This document shows, piece by piece, positions 19,764 through 29,257 of a DNA stretch of 44,973 nt. Made by a program: the position numbers and the translations under genes. Source of the DNA: a bacterium (GTDB lineage: Bacteria; Fidelibacterota; UBA2242); NCBI GenBank assembly GCA_018824205.1, contig JAHJGX010000032.1:1-44973 (forward strand), given 5' to 3'. Below the pieces are notes generated by a model. The model ran no database searches. It worked only from the letters and a program-made list of their open reading frames with translations, and was not told where the DNA came from. Numbering within the stretch: position 1 is the first letter of the stretch; the number at the start of each line of letters is the position of its first letter.

Positions 19764-22280
19764 ATGCGTAAAGTTACTTTTTTAGTGCTTGCGATTCTAA
19801 TGATGGTTTCATTTAGTTTCGCAGCGAATGTGACCTTCAAGGTCAACATGATGTACCAGATTGAACAGGGAAGTTTCAATCCGGCTTCTAATTATGTTGA
19901 TATTGCAGGTGGATTTAATGGTTGGGATGGTGCAAGTCATCATCTGACAGATGCTGATGCAGACTCAATCTGGGATATCACCATTAATATTCCTGAAGGC
20001 GATATTGAGTTTAAATTTCGCCTGAATGGCGACTGGGGAACAGCAGAATTTCCTGGCGGTTCTAATCGAATCTACACTGTATGTTCAGTTGATCAGGTAT
20101 ATGAATGTTGGTACAATGATGCCAGTGCAACGCCGGTGATTGTTTTTAAGGTGGACATGCAGGATCAGATCGATCAGGGTAGTTTTAATCCTACCAGTGA
20201 TTATGTTGATATCGCTGGTTCATTCAACGGATGGGACGGTGCTAATCATCATCTGTCTGCAAATGCCTGCAATGATGCAATTTGGGAAATCATTGTTTCA
20301 GAAGGCATCGAAGTTAATGATGAACTTCAATTTAAATTCCGGATTAATAGTAGTTGGGACACTGCTGAATTTCCAGGTGGAGACAACCGTGTGTACACGG
20401 CTGTAGCGAATGTTCAGGAATATTCGGTTTACTGGAATGATTTCGATTATAATTTTGCAGTGACATTTGAAGTCAATATGTCCTATCAGATTAAGACCGG
20501 TGGATTAGATCCTGCTTCTGGATATGTGGACATTGCCGGGAATTTCAATGGTTGGGATGGTGTAAATCACCATCTGAGTGACGCGGATGCAGACTCTATA
20601 TGGGATATTACATTAGATAGTCTGATGGCTCCCGGTGATACCCTCTATTTTAAATTTCGGATAAATGGTGATTGGGGCACTTCCGAATTTCCAGGTGGCG
20701 GTCCGAACCGTGAATACATTGTGCAAGGCGGTACCCAGACTTATTCTGTATGGTATAATGATTTTGATCCGAATTTTATCGGTTCGAATGTCCAATTCTC
20801 AATTAATATGAATGCTCAGATTAATGCGGGTGTATTTGATCCAAGTATTAATAATAGCGTTGAGGTACAGGGTACATTTGATAGTTGGAGCGGTACCGAT
20901 TTGGAAGATGCAAATTCCGATGGAATTTACGATGGAGTCATCTCTGTTCCCGTCGGACTTATGCAGTATAAATTTGCGTATATCGATACCGCCGGGACAA
21001 GAATCGTTGAGAACCTAACTCAAAACCGACGATATACTGTTGAGCTATCCGAGGAAACAATTGTGCTTGAGACAGTTTGGTTTAATAATATTGAAGAACT
21101 TACTTATGGTGAAGGAAATGTCACTTTTCGGGTTGATATGACGGTTTTACAAGCACTTGGTTTTTATGATAGAGCACTAGGCGATTCCCTCGAATTGAGG
21201 GGTGGTTTTAATGGTTGGGGATCAGATATAGACAGAACAACCATCGATATGATTCGTCAACCGGGAGCTGAAATATATTATCTTACCGTACCTTTTGAAG
21301 GATGGGTTGGTGATAATGTACCGTATAAATTTTTTCTGAATCTTCATGAAGGTGCAAATCATGCCGGCGAGGATTTTTACGAATATGAATTACCGGCGTC
21401 CTGGGGCGGCGGTAACCGTTGGTTCACCTGGGCTGGAGTTGATGGAGACACGCTTATGCCGATTCAGACATTTCAGGATTATGTAACTGAAGGAGTTATT
21501 CCCGCATCTGACTCTGTTCTGGTTCACCTTCAAATTGATATGACGGATGCTTTGAACTATGAAGAAGATGCCTTCGATCCGGTAAATGACCAATTATTTT
21601 TTGTATGGTACGATGCCTGGGGAGCTGTACTTCAGGGAACTGCTGCTTTGAATATTCCTTCGGATTCTGCTAAATATGAATATCATGATACTGGTGCAGA
21701 TAATATCTGGGAATGTTCTTTCCATCTTACTGGGCCAGCGCCGCATGCGATTATGTATAAAACAAGATATATTCATACTGCAACAGGCGTAGATGTGGAG
21801 GAAGCAGGTGATCCATATGACTACGGTCGCTACCGTACACAATGGTTGAAGCCGGATGCCTCTGGCTACTTACCGAGAGTACAGACCTTAAATATTGTAA
21901 AATTCAGTACGGAAGGTCTGGCACTTGAGGTTGAACCTGAACCTTTTGCAAACGGTCTTGTCTACACAGAGATAGTTAAAGAGGAAGTTGCATTACCTAG
22001 TGTTATGAAACTGGAACAGAACTATCCGAATCCGTTTAATCCGGTTACCCAGATTAAGTTCTCAATTACACGCGCAAACGACGTAACTTTGACAATCTAC
22101 AATATTCTCGGACAGATGGTAACGAAAGAGGTATACAACAATCTGCAGATTGGTAGCTATTCCTATGTCTGGAACAGTCGTGACATGTATGGTAATCAGG
22201 TTGCATCGGGTGTGTATTTCTACGAACTCAACGTAGGTAATCAGTTCCGTGATATCAAGAAGATGGTCTTGATGAAATAG
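19764..22280 (+). CDS. Secreted protein of about six tandem carbohydrate-binding-like modules with C-terminal sorting domain
   Basis: 838 aa from ATG 19764, chosen because AGGAG lies 7 nt upstream and the signal peptide (MRKVTFLVLAILMM...) begins there; an in-frame ATG at 19728 also has a ribosome site. Six modules of about 105-130 residues follow. Modules 1-3 are near copies, each with VDIAG-FNGWDG, SIWDIT or similar, and FKFR-N-W-TAEFPGG; modules 4-6 are diverged (VQGTFDSWSG, LRGGFNGWGS, FFVWYDAWGA). The Trp-containing pattern resembles glycogen/starch-binding folds (CBM48/CBM20-like), so a SusE/SusF-like glucan-binding role is likely. It ends with a MKLEQNYPNPFNPVTQ sorting domain. This is the last gene before a strong terminator. 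Confidence 0.85.
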   Translation: MRKVTFLVLAILMMVSFSFAANVTFKVNMMYQIEQGSFNPASNYVDIAGGFNGWDGASHHLTDADADSIWDITINIPEGDIEFKFRLNGDWGTAEFPGGSNRIYTVCSVDQVYECWYNDASATPVIVFKVDMQDQIDQGSFNPTSDYVDIAGSFNGWDGANHHLSANACNDAIWEIIVSEGIEVNDELQFKFRINSSWDTAEFPGGDNRVYTAVANVQEYSVYWNDFDYNFAVTFEVNMSYQIKTGGLDPASGYVDIAGNFNGWDGVNHHLSDADADSIWDITLDSLMAPGDTLYFKFRINGDWGTSEFPGGGPNREYIVQGGTQTYSVWYNDFDPNFIGSNVQFSINMNAQINAGVFDPSINNSVEVQGTFDSWSGTDLEDANSDGIYDGVISVPVGLMQYKFAYIDTAGTRIVENLTQNRRYTVELSEETIVLETVWFNNIEELTYGEGNVTFRVDMTVLQALGFYDRALGDSLELRGGFNGWGSDIDRTTIDMIRQPGAEIYYLTVPFEGWVGDNVPYKFFLNLHEGANHAGEDFYEYELPASWGGGNRWFTWAGVDGDTLMPIQTFQDYVTEGVIPASDSVLVHLQIDMTDALNYEEDAFDPVNDQLFFVWYDAWGAVLQGTAALNIPSDSAKYEYHDTGADNIWECSFHLTGPAPHAIMYKTRYIHTATGVDVEEAGDPYDYGRYRTQWLKPDASGYLPRVQTLNIVKFSTEGLALEVEPEPFANGLVYTEIVKEEVALPSVMKLEQNYPNPFNPVTQIKFSITRANDVTLTIYNILGQMVTKEVYNNLQIGSYSYVWNSRDMYGNQVASGVYFYELNVGNQFRDIKKMVLMK
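19827..20780 (+). repeat. Three tandem in-gene repeats encoding near-identical binding modules
   Basis: Three consecutive units of about 310-325 bp (about 19827, 20136 and 20458 onward) encode modules sharing VDIAG-FNGWDG and EFPGG blocks. Long stretches of DNA identity remain, such as TTTAATGGTTGGGATGGTG in units 1 and 3, indicating fairly recent internal duplication. Confidence 0.8.
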
Positions 22281-22294
22281 TGCGTTTATTGTGG

Positions 22295-22332
22295 AAGAGC
22301 GGGGTTTCGACCCCGCTCTTTTATTTCTTTTT
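22295..22332 (+). terminator. Strong rho-independent terminator with UUCG tetraloop
   Basis: AAGAGCGGGGT (22295-22305) pairs perfectly with ACCCCGCTCTT (22310-22320) around a TTCG loop, followed by TTATTTCTTTTTT. This 11-bp GC-rich stem is the best terminator in the window and ends the first half of the locus. Confidence 0.93.
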
Positions 22333-22632
22333 TGGGTGATGATATTTAGTTGTTACTTATTAGGCATGTAAGATATTGATAATATTATAAATGAGTAGAT
22401 TTATTGCTTCATTTATTTACTAAGTAGTTGTATATTTATCAATAAATCCTTGAAAAAAATGAAGTTAAAATGAAGGTCTCGACAAAAACAAACTAACTAA
22501 TTCATGGCAAAGATCATAAGAAATATGAATTTGGTACCAAGGCTTCTACTGTAATGACTAAGAATAGTGGTATTAAAGCCCGTTAAGGATCAATTATTGA
22601 CTCCAAAAGTTAATTAAGAAAAGGGAAGTGGA
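22333..22632. promoter_or_regulatory. AT-rich intergenic leader before the second half of the locus
   Basis: This 300-bp stretch has no gene. It holds an inverted repeat, TATTGATAA (22374-22382) with TTATCAATA (22436-22444), a GTTACT at 22352-22357 like one arm of the 8852 operator candidate, and TTGACTCCAAAAGTTAA near 22596, an imperfect dyad that could also be a -35 region. Since a strong terminator precedes it, a promoter must lie here, but I cannot fix its -10 box. Confidence 0.4.
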
Positions 22633-25416
22633 TTGAGACATCATAAGTATTTACGAATATGTTTAGCTGGTCTCTTAGTTTTTTTCATTATCTTCATTTT
22701 CACTGAGCCCGGATTTTCTGGTACAACCGGAAAAATTGTTGGACGAGTTACAGATGCCGGTACCGGTGATCCTCTTTTTGGATGTAATGTAATTATCGAG
22801 AGCACCTACCTGGGCGCGGCGACAAATGCTGATGGAGAATATTTTATTCTGAATATTTCTCCCGGGGTTTACCGGGTGAAAGCCGGAATGATTGGTTATA
22901 AAACTACCATAATTGAGAATATCCTGGTATCCGTGGATTTGACAACTCAGCAGGATTTTGAACTGGGAAGTGCAATATTAGAGGGAGAAGAGGTAATTGT
23001 CGTCGCGGAAAGACCACTGATCCGAAAGGACATCACTTCCAGCTCAGTGCGTGTAACCGCCACGGAGTTGGAGGCAATTCCGGTCGAGACTTTTAACGAA
23101 GTCATTCAGACAAAAGCGGGGATTGTTGACGGTCATTTTCGCGGTGGACGATCGGGTGAAACGCTTTATATGATCGACGGCATGCCTTCGACCGATCCCT
23201 TTCAGGGGAATTTTGCGACGAATATTGAGAATGAATCCATTCAGGAAATGGAAATCATAACAGGGTCGTTCAACGCTGAATACGGTACTGCCATGTCAGG
23301 TGTAGTAAACATTGTGACGAAGGATGGCAACAATGATTTCCACGGCGGCATTAATCTGTATACCGGTCAGTGGCTGACCACTCACAACGATATTCATATC
23401 GGTAACAACAAGCTGGACTTATTTAGTATTAACAACATTCAGGGAAGTTTGAGTGGTGCTCTAATTAAAGATAAGCTGTTCTTTTTTACCACTTTCCGAT
23501 ATTACGAAGAAGACGGTCATTATTACGGTCAGAATATTTTTAATCCGACGGATGCATTTTACAAATCACCCAATGAGCAGCGGATTGTTGTAACCGGTGA
23601 TCCATATTTGGCGGATTCTCTTTATTCGTCTATATTGGCGAACCCGGATGCCGACAGTACGTCGATCATTTACGCGACCGGCGACTCAGCATTGATTTCT
23701 ATGAATCCCTACAAAAAATTGAATGTTCAGGCAAAACTGAGCTACCGATTATCCAATAAAATTACTCTTAAATACAATATTGTTACCGAAAATCCGCAGA
23801 ATTTCACAAAATCGCTCGACCAGATGACATATTCCGATTTTGATCATTCTTTTGAGTATAATCCAAAAGGTCTCCTCACCAAAGAAAGTTATAACTTCAA
23901 CCAGACACTGCAGATGGTTCATCAAATTAACAGCACGACGTTTTACACTCTGGGTGTGAACCAGTTCAGCAATAATTTTAATGAATACTACTTCGATGAT
24001 CCGGACGATCCCATGTATGGTTATCTGGCATCGGTTCTATACGATTTGCCGCCGAACACCTACAATATTGGAGGTATTCAGAACCACCATTATGACCGTA
24101 AAACGGAATCCTGGATACTTAAAGGTGACATGACATCGCAGGTGAATAAGCGTCATCAGATTAAAACAGGGATTGAATTTCAATCCCACAATTTAAGTTA
24201 CCACGATTTTTCATTTGATCTGACTACCGGCCGGTCTCAGGGTAATATTCTGGATGTAAATCCTGTTCAGGGAGCATACTACATTCAGGATAAAATTGAA
24301 TTTAGTGATATTATTGTTAACGCCGGGCTGCGGCTGGATTACTTTGATCCCAAAACACAAATGCCGGCCGATCCAGCTGACCCGAACATCAAGTCACCCT
24401 TACGTTCGTGGCTGCAGGACTATACCTTTGCAGAGCTGGAAGAAATCTGGTGGGAAGATGTCAAGCCTAAGATCCAGATGAGTCCACGACTCGGATTAGC
24501 ATATCCAATTACAGACAGAGGTGTGATTCATATATCCTATGGTCACTTTTTCCAGATTCCAAATTTTGAATATCTGTACTCAAATCCTGAGTGGGAATTG
24601 GGCAACGATATCGGCAGTATCGTCACAATGGGAAATCCGGACCTGGAGGCGCAGCAGACGATCAGTTATGAGATAGGCCTGCAGCAGCAGTTGGCCCCCA
24701 AACTAATCCTGAATGTCGATTATTATATCCGGGATATCCGGGGATGGATTAACCGTGAATATCGTGTAAAGGCCCGTGACGGACGACTTTATGATCAGTA
24801 TATAAATTCTGAATATGCCACGATTCGTGGTATTACCCTTGTACTAAAAAAGGCTTTTTTTGACGGGTATGGATTCAATATTGATTATACATTTCAAATT
24901 GCTGAAGGAACCGGTTCCGATCCGAATGCCGGTATTACCCGGCTGAGTTCCGGTCAAACCATTGAAAAACAGGTATTGCCACTTGACTGGGATCGCCGTC
25001 ATACCATTAACAGTACGGTTTTTATTGGTAATCCCGGCAGTTGGACAGCCAGCATGCTGATAACCCTTGGAAGCGGATTGCCATATGATGCTACTGCCCA
25101 AAACACACCGTCTCCCTTTCTGCAAAACGATGGGCGTAAACCATTTTATATGAATTTCGATTTTAAATATTCAAAAATGGTTCAGATGTTTTCCGTCAAT
25201 CATACGTTTTATATAAAGATCAATAATGTTTTTGATATCATGAATGAAACCAATGTGTACGGTGACAGTGGTCGCTCAAGCTATTCGAAAGCCGAATCCA
25301 CGGTGGTTCACGGTAACTTCAGTGAGACAGTGAATTCGCTGGAAGAATATTACAACGATCCGTCACGGTTCTCGGCGCCGATGCGAATTACACTTGGTTA
25401 TCAGTTAGATTTATAA
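22633..25416 (+). CDS. TonB-dependent outer-membrane receptor 2 (SusC-like role)
   Basis: 927 aa from a TTG start after an AGGGAAG ribosome site. It has the same architecture as the receptor at 12495: signal peptide (about 1-30), carboxypeptidase-regulatory-like domain (GKIVGRVTDAGTGDPLFG onward), TonB-box-like EEVIVVAE, plug (HFRGGRSGETLYMIDG, NAEYGTAMSGVVNIVT) and barrel ending ITLGYQLDL. The two receptors are clear paralogues, with shared barrel blocks such as SPRLGLA-PITD-GVIH and DW or AWD-RHT. The likely ligand is an alpha-glucan oligosaccharide, possibly of another size or branching than for receptor 1. The giant-protein gene follows within 8 nt. Confidence 0.9.
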   Translation: MRHHKYLRICLAGLLVFFIIFIFTEPGFSGTTGKIVGRVTDAGTGDPLFGCNVIIESTYLGAATNADGEYFILNISPGVYRVKAGMIGYKTTIIENILVSVDLTTQQDFELGSAILEGEEVIVVAERPLIRKDITSSSVRVTATELEAIPVETFNEVIQTKAGIVDGHFRGGRSGETLYMIDGMPSTDPFQGNFATNIENESIQEMEIITGSFNAEYGTAMSGVVNIVTKDGNNDFHGGINLYTGQWLTTHNDIHIGNNKLDLFSINNIQGSLSGALIKDKLFFFTTFRYYEEDGHYYGQNIFNPTDAFYKSPNEQRIVVTGDPYLADSLYSSILANPDADSTSIIYATGDSALISMNPYKKLNVQAKLSYRLSNKITLKYNIVTENPQNFTKSLDQMTYSDFDHSFEYNPKGLLTKESYNFNQTLQMVHQINSTTFYTLGVNQFSNNFNEYYFDDPDDPMYGYLASVLYDLPPNTYNIGGIQNHHYDRKTESWILKGDMTSQVNKRHQIKTGIEFQSHNLSYHDFSFDLTTGRSQGNILDVNPVQGAYYIQDKIEFSDIIVNAGLRLDYFDPKTQMPADPADPNIKSPLRSWLQDYTFAELEEIWWEDVKPKIQMSPRLGLAYPITDRGVIHISYGHFFQIPNFEYLYSNPEWELGNDIGSIVTMGNPDLEAQQTISYEIGLQQQLAPKLILNVDYYIRDIRGWINREYRVKARDGRLYDQYINSEYATIRGITLVLKKAFFDGYGFNIDYTFQIAEGTGSDPNAGITRLSSGQTIEKQVLPLDWDRRHTINSTVFIGNPGSWTASMLITLGSGLPYDATAQNTPSPFLQNDGRKPFYMNFDFKYSKMVQMFSVNHTFYIKINNVFDIMNETNVYGDSGRSSYSKAESTVVHGNFSETVNSLEEYYNDPSRFSAPMRITLGYQLDL

Positions 25417-25423
25417 GGTGATT

Positions 25424-28400
25424 ATGAAGGTGAAATACTCCGTTTCAGTCATTGTCTCTCTGCTGACGTTAATTTTTATGGTTCATGATTTATCCGGGCA
25501 GGATGCTGAGCCTCTTGGCAGCCGAATTTATCGGAAAGAGGGCATTCACGATGGGAATAAGGTGCGTACAATTTTCGCAAATTATGGTTTGGTTGCCGGT
25601 GATGCAACTGGATCGAGTCCGGAAGGTGAATGGCCCCGGGGCAGTGGAAATAGCTATGTCGGCGACGTTAGTCCGTTGCTGGGTGTTGAAATTCACCGCA
25701 GCTGGAAATGGAAATTTCTGTACGATGCCAGCTCCGGAATAATTACGGCAATTGATTATCGTCCAACCGGAGTGGATTCATTAACTGAATTAATTAAGCG
25801 TTCCGACTTTCTGTCCCATACTATCAGAGGTGATACGGTTTATGCACAATTTGCTGATACTGTTTATTCGGTCGCATCTTCTGACGGGCCGCGCGGCTGG
25901 ACTGACGGTCCGGGAAGTGGCGAAGATACATGGACCCTGGAACCCTTACCCTATTATGCTGATGAGACTCAGGAAAACATTGCCATATCTACAGATCTGG
26001 ATAATGACGGTGACGGTAAACCGGATACCTGGCCCTGGGTTTGGCCGGATCAGCCAGATTGGATTGATCCGGCGGGGATACCGTATTGGAACGGCTACTT
26101 TGGACGCGGAGTCATGGCCGCCGACCAGGAATCCTATTTCATTATGGATGATTCAAAAGATTTTGAATTCAATTATTACCAGCAGGGTGACGGCCCGGTT
26201 GTTTTTCTGCCCGATTCGATGAATCCGGAAAAATTCGGTGTTGGCCTGAAAGTAACGGTTCGGGGACTGCAGTGGGCGCACTTTCTGGCTGAGGATATTA
26301 TTTACTGGCTGTACGAGGTGAATAATAACAGTACAACTAACTACTCCAAAGTTACTTTCGGAATGATGGTTGGTTCCCTGAGTGGTGGCCGGTGTAATGA
26401 CCATATAGATGCTCAGGATGATTTGTCCTTTTTTGACAATGAGAATGATATTACCTATAGTTGGGATGCACCTCCATCGTACAGTCCCTGCTATGACGGC
26501 CCGGTTGGGTATGCCGGATATGCATTTCTGGAGAGCCCCGGGAATCCTTTTGACGGAATCGACAATGACGGTGACAGCCGGGATCCGGCATCACCAACAT
26601 TGGATGAATCAATTTTTCAACCGGTTCAATATGTCGAAGGTGATAAAATTATTTTAATTGAAATCAATACTTATAAACGAACTACACATGTGATCCAATC
26701 CCTTCCGGATACAGTTTATACCGGCGGGCGAAGAATAATCCTCGCCAGAAATACTGTTCTCGAGGAAATTGTCGGGAACCTGATCGATGATAATCTCAAC
26801 GGGATTATTGATGAAGATTACTTTACTCATTATTACAACCGTTTAAATCGAGGTGAAGGTTTTGAGCCCTTACCACCATTGAAATATGTTGATTACCGTT
26901 CTGGAATGGGGACAGATGATTTGATGATTGATGAGCGCCGCGATGATGGTATCGACAATGATGGAGACTGGGATGTTGTTCTGGACGATGTGGGTGCTGA
27001 TGGTGTCGCGGGAACCGGTGATACCGGAGAAGGAGACGGACAGCCGACAGCCGGCGAACAGAATTTTGATAATGTTGATGTGAACGAATCGGATCAGATT
27101 GGTTTAACGAGTTTTAACTATTTTACACCGCCCGGAAAAGTCCGGATGAGTGATGATTTTAAATGGGCGAGCAAAACTCCCGGTGAGTTATGGACCCGGC
27201 AAACTCCCGGTAACTATGATGAAATTGTCCTGGAACCCGCAGATGGTGATTTTATTTACGGTTCCGGTTATTTTCCGCTGACGGTTAATACCAGCGAACG
27301 ATTCTCCATGGCATTACTGTTTGGTGAATCATTCGAAGATATTTTACGGAACAAGGAAATCAATCAGCAGATCTATAATAACAATTACCAGTTTACCAGG
27401 CCACCGGACAAGCCGACGGTTCATGCAGTCTCCGGAGACGGGTATGTGAAACTTTTCTGGGATAACACCGCTGAATTTTCCGTTGACCCAGTTTTAGGTG
27501 AAGATTTTGAGGGTTATAAAATTTACCGCGCCACGGATATCGGATTCAACGAGATCAATACCATTACCAATGCCGATGGTATAAAATATTTTTACGAACC
27601 GATCGCTCAATTTGATAAAAAGAACGGTATCAGGGGATTTTACAAGGGAGATGCATCGTTTACCGGCGGCGTCTCGTATAATCTTGGAGATGACACGGGG
27701 CTGCAGTATACCTATGTTGATTCCACCGTTAATAACGGGATGAATTACTACTATGCGGTTGTTTCATATGATCACGGTGACGCCAGTACCGGTATTTTTC
27801 CGGCGGAATGCTCCAAGACTATTCAGGAATTGGGTTCCAAGGTTCTCTTAGATCGTAACACTGTTGCTATTCAGCCTTCTGCCAACGTGGCGGGTTATGT
27901 ACCGCCGGACACCAGTAAGGGAGTCGTGCACAGCGCCGGTGAAGGGGATGGACATGTCTATTATTCGTTGATTGATCCGGGTCAGTTGGTACCGGAAGTT
28001 GAGCACAGGATTGAGATTGGTTTTTATGATACAGCGACGGATTGGGTAGACAACGATGGTGACGGTCTCTATTATAATGAAAGCGCACTGCTGTTTGAAA
28101 TTGGTGATACTGTTATTACGGTGGATGCCAGTTTTGATACACAGATTGTATCAATCAGTTACCCAAGCAAAGCGGGATTCCAGGATACGACTCTGACTTT
28201 TCCGCCTACATTAAGAGATGCGGATGAAGCATTTTCCCGGGTATCGACGGCATTTCAGATGGTCGATTATTATGCTGATAAAATTGATACTATTGTTGAA
28301 GCCAGCAGCCGTTTCGGTATGGACCCGCAGAATTTAAAAAATATTGCAAAGTCATTAAATACATCAACTACGATGGTGTATCCGAATGATTTTATCAAGA

Positions 28401-29257
28401 TACCGGATTATCCTCTGGGAATGCAATTGTATTTTAGCAACGTCTGGATTGCCGAAATTTCCGAATACTACTGGGAAACCGGCTCAAGCATAGTTATTGA
28501 ACCAGTTCTGCAACCCTGGAAAATGAAAGGGCACGCAACCCCTGGAGATTACGTGCTCACTTTTGGTTCGCCGGGGACATCTTTTTCAACAAATGGTACT
28601 TACGGTTATTTTGCTGCTTACACAATCAATGTCAGCGGCCGAAACAGCTGGACCGGGGAGATTGTCGAAATAGCCATTCGCGATAATGGCGATGATGTTT
28701 TTGGTATCGAAGATACTCTGGTCATTTTTGAGTCCTTGCCAGCCAGGACGACTAACAGCCCTTTGGCAATTCAGAAACATGCCACCTGGATGGTGACCTT
28801 TACCAGTACGGATATTACTGCATCCTTGCCAAATGATGCGGTCTTGACAATCAATACATCGAAACCGCTGACTGCCGATGATCGGTTTGAGATTGTCATT
28901 CAGGGTGCCTGGAGCGATCCACAGTTGGCGACTGACAGTCGTAAAAATATATCCGTCGTACCCAATCCTTATCTTTCGACAGCGATCTGGGAACCCCGTA
29001 ATAATCTTGAACAGGGGCGTGCCCAGCGTCGTATCGATTTTATTAATATCCCGGCATTTTCAAAGATTCGAATCTATACTGTTCGTGGTGATCTCGTTGA
29101 TATTATTCATCATGATGGCTCATATACCGATGGTTCCGTCTCCTGGGACCTTCTGAGTCGTGATGAATTGCCGATTGCCTACGGCGTTTACATTTACCAT
29201 GTATCAGGGCCAAATTTAAAAGAAGATTTCATTGGAAAATTTGCGGTGATTAAATGA
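25424..29257 (+). CDS. Giant secreted surface protein 2 (paralogue of the 15183 protein)
   Basis: 1277 aa from ATG 25424, preferred over the in-frame GTG 25418 because AAGGTG then serves as ribosome site. Signal peptide about 1-26. The layout matches giant protein 1: an N-terminal region with shared spacing, DGIDNDGDSRD near 377, an acidic GNLIDDNLNGIIDEDY stretch, DGIDNDGDWD near 507, a shared NESDQIGLTS block, a FnIII-like domain from about 662 (KPTVHAVSGDGYVKLFWD), and from about 1178 VVPNPYLSTAIWEP to the end GKFAVIK. Function unknown; the inference is a receptor-associated surface partner. Its stop overlaps the next gene's start by 4 nt (ATGA), so translation is coupled. Confidence 0.8.
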   Translation: MKVKYSVSVIVSLLTLIFMVHDLSGQDAEPLGSRIYRKEGIHDGNKVRTIFANYGLVAGDATGSSPEGEWPRGSGNSYVGDVSPLLGVEIHRSWKWKFLYDASSGIITAIDYRPTGVDSLTELIKRSDFLSHTIRGDTVYAQFADTVYSVASSDGPRGWTDGPGSGEDTWTLEPLPYYADETQENIAISTDLDNDGDGKPDTWPWVWPDQPDWIDPAGIPYWNGYFGRGVMAADQESYFIMDDSKDFEFNYYQQGDGPVVFLPDSMNPEKFGVGLKVTVRGLQWAHFLAEDIIYWLYEVNNNSTTNYSKVTFGMMVGSLSGGRCNDHIDAQDDLSFFDNENDITYSWDAPPSYSPCYDGPVGYAGYAFLESPGNPFDGIDNDGDSRDPASPTLDESIFQPVQYVEGDKIILIEINTYKRTTHVIQSLPDTVYTGGRRIILARNTVLEEIVGNLIDDNLNGIIDEDYFTHYYNRLNRGEGFEPLPPLKYVDYRSGMGTDDLMIDERRDDGIDNDGDWDVVLDDVGADGVAGTGDTGEGDGQPTAGEQNFDNVDVNESDQIGLTSFNYFTPPGKVRMSDDFKWASKTPGELWTRQTPGNYDEIVLEPADGDFIYGSGYFPLTVNTSERFSMALLFGESFEDILRNKEINQQIYNNNYQFTRPPDKPTVHAVSGDGYVKLFWDNTAEFSVDPVLGEDFEGYKIYRATDIGFNEINTITNADGIKYFYEPIAQFDKKNGIRGFYKGDASFTGGVSYNLGDDTGLQYTYVDSTVNNGMNYYYAVVSYDHGDASTGIFPAECSKTIQELGSKVLLDRNTVAIQPSANVAGYVPPDTSKGVVHSAGEGDGHVYYSLIDPGQLVPEVEHRIEIGFYDTATDWVDNDGDGLYYNESALLFEIGDTVITVDASFDTQIVSISYPSKAGFQDTTLTFPPTLRDADEAFSRVSTAFQMVDYYADKIDTIVEASSRFGMDPQNLKNIAKSLNTSTTMVYPNDFIKIPDYPLGMQLYFSNVWIAEISEYYWETGSSIVIEPVLQPWKMKGHATPGDYVLTFGSPGTSFSTNGTYGYFAAYTINVSGRNSWTGEIVEIAIRDNGDDVFGIEDTLVIFESLPARTTNSPLAIQKHATWMVTFTSTDITASLPNDAVLTINTSKPLTADDRFEIVIQGAWSDPQLATDSRKNISVVPNPYLSTAIWEPRNNLEQGRAQRRIDFINIPAFSKIRIYTVRGDLVDIIHHDGSYTDGSVSWDLLSRDELPIAYGVYIYHVSGPNLKEDFIGKFAVIK

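Noticed and set aside
19827-21850. Assigning the tandem modules to a single numbered CBM family
   Set aside because: The FNGWDG pattern is reminiscent of CBM48/CBM20, but a profile search is needed; I keep the call at carbohydrate-binding-like.
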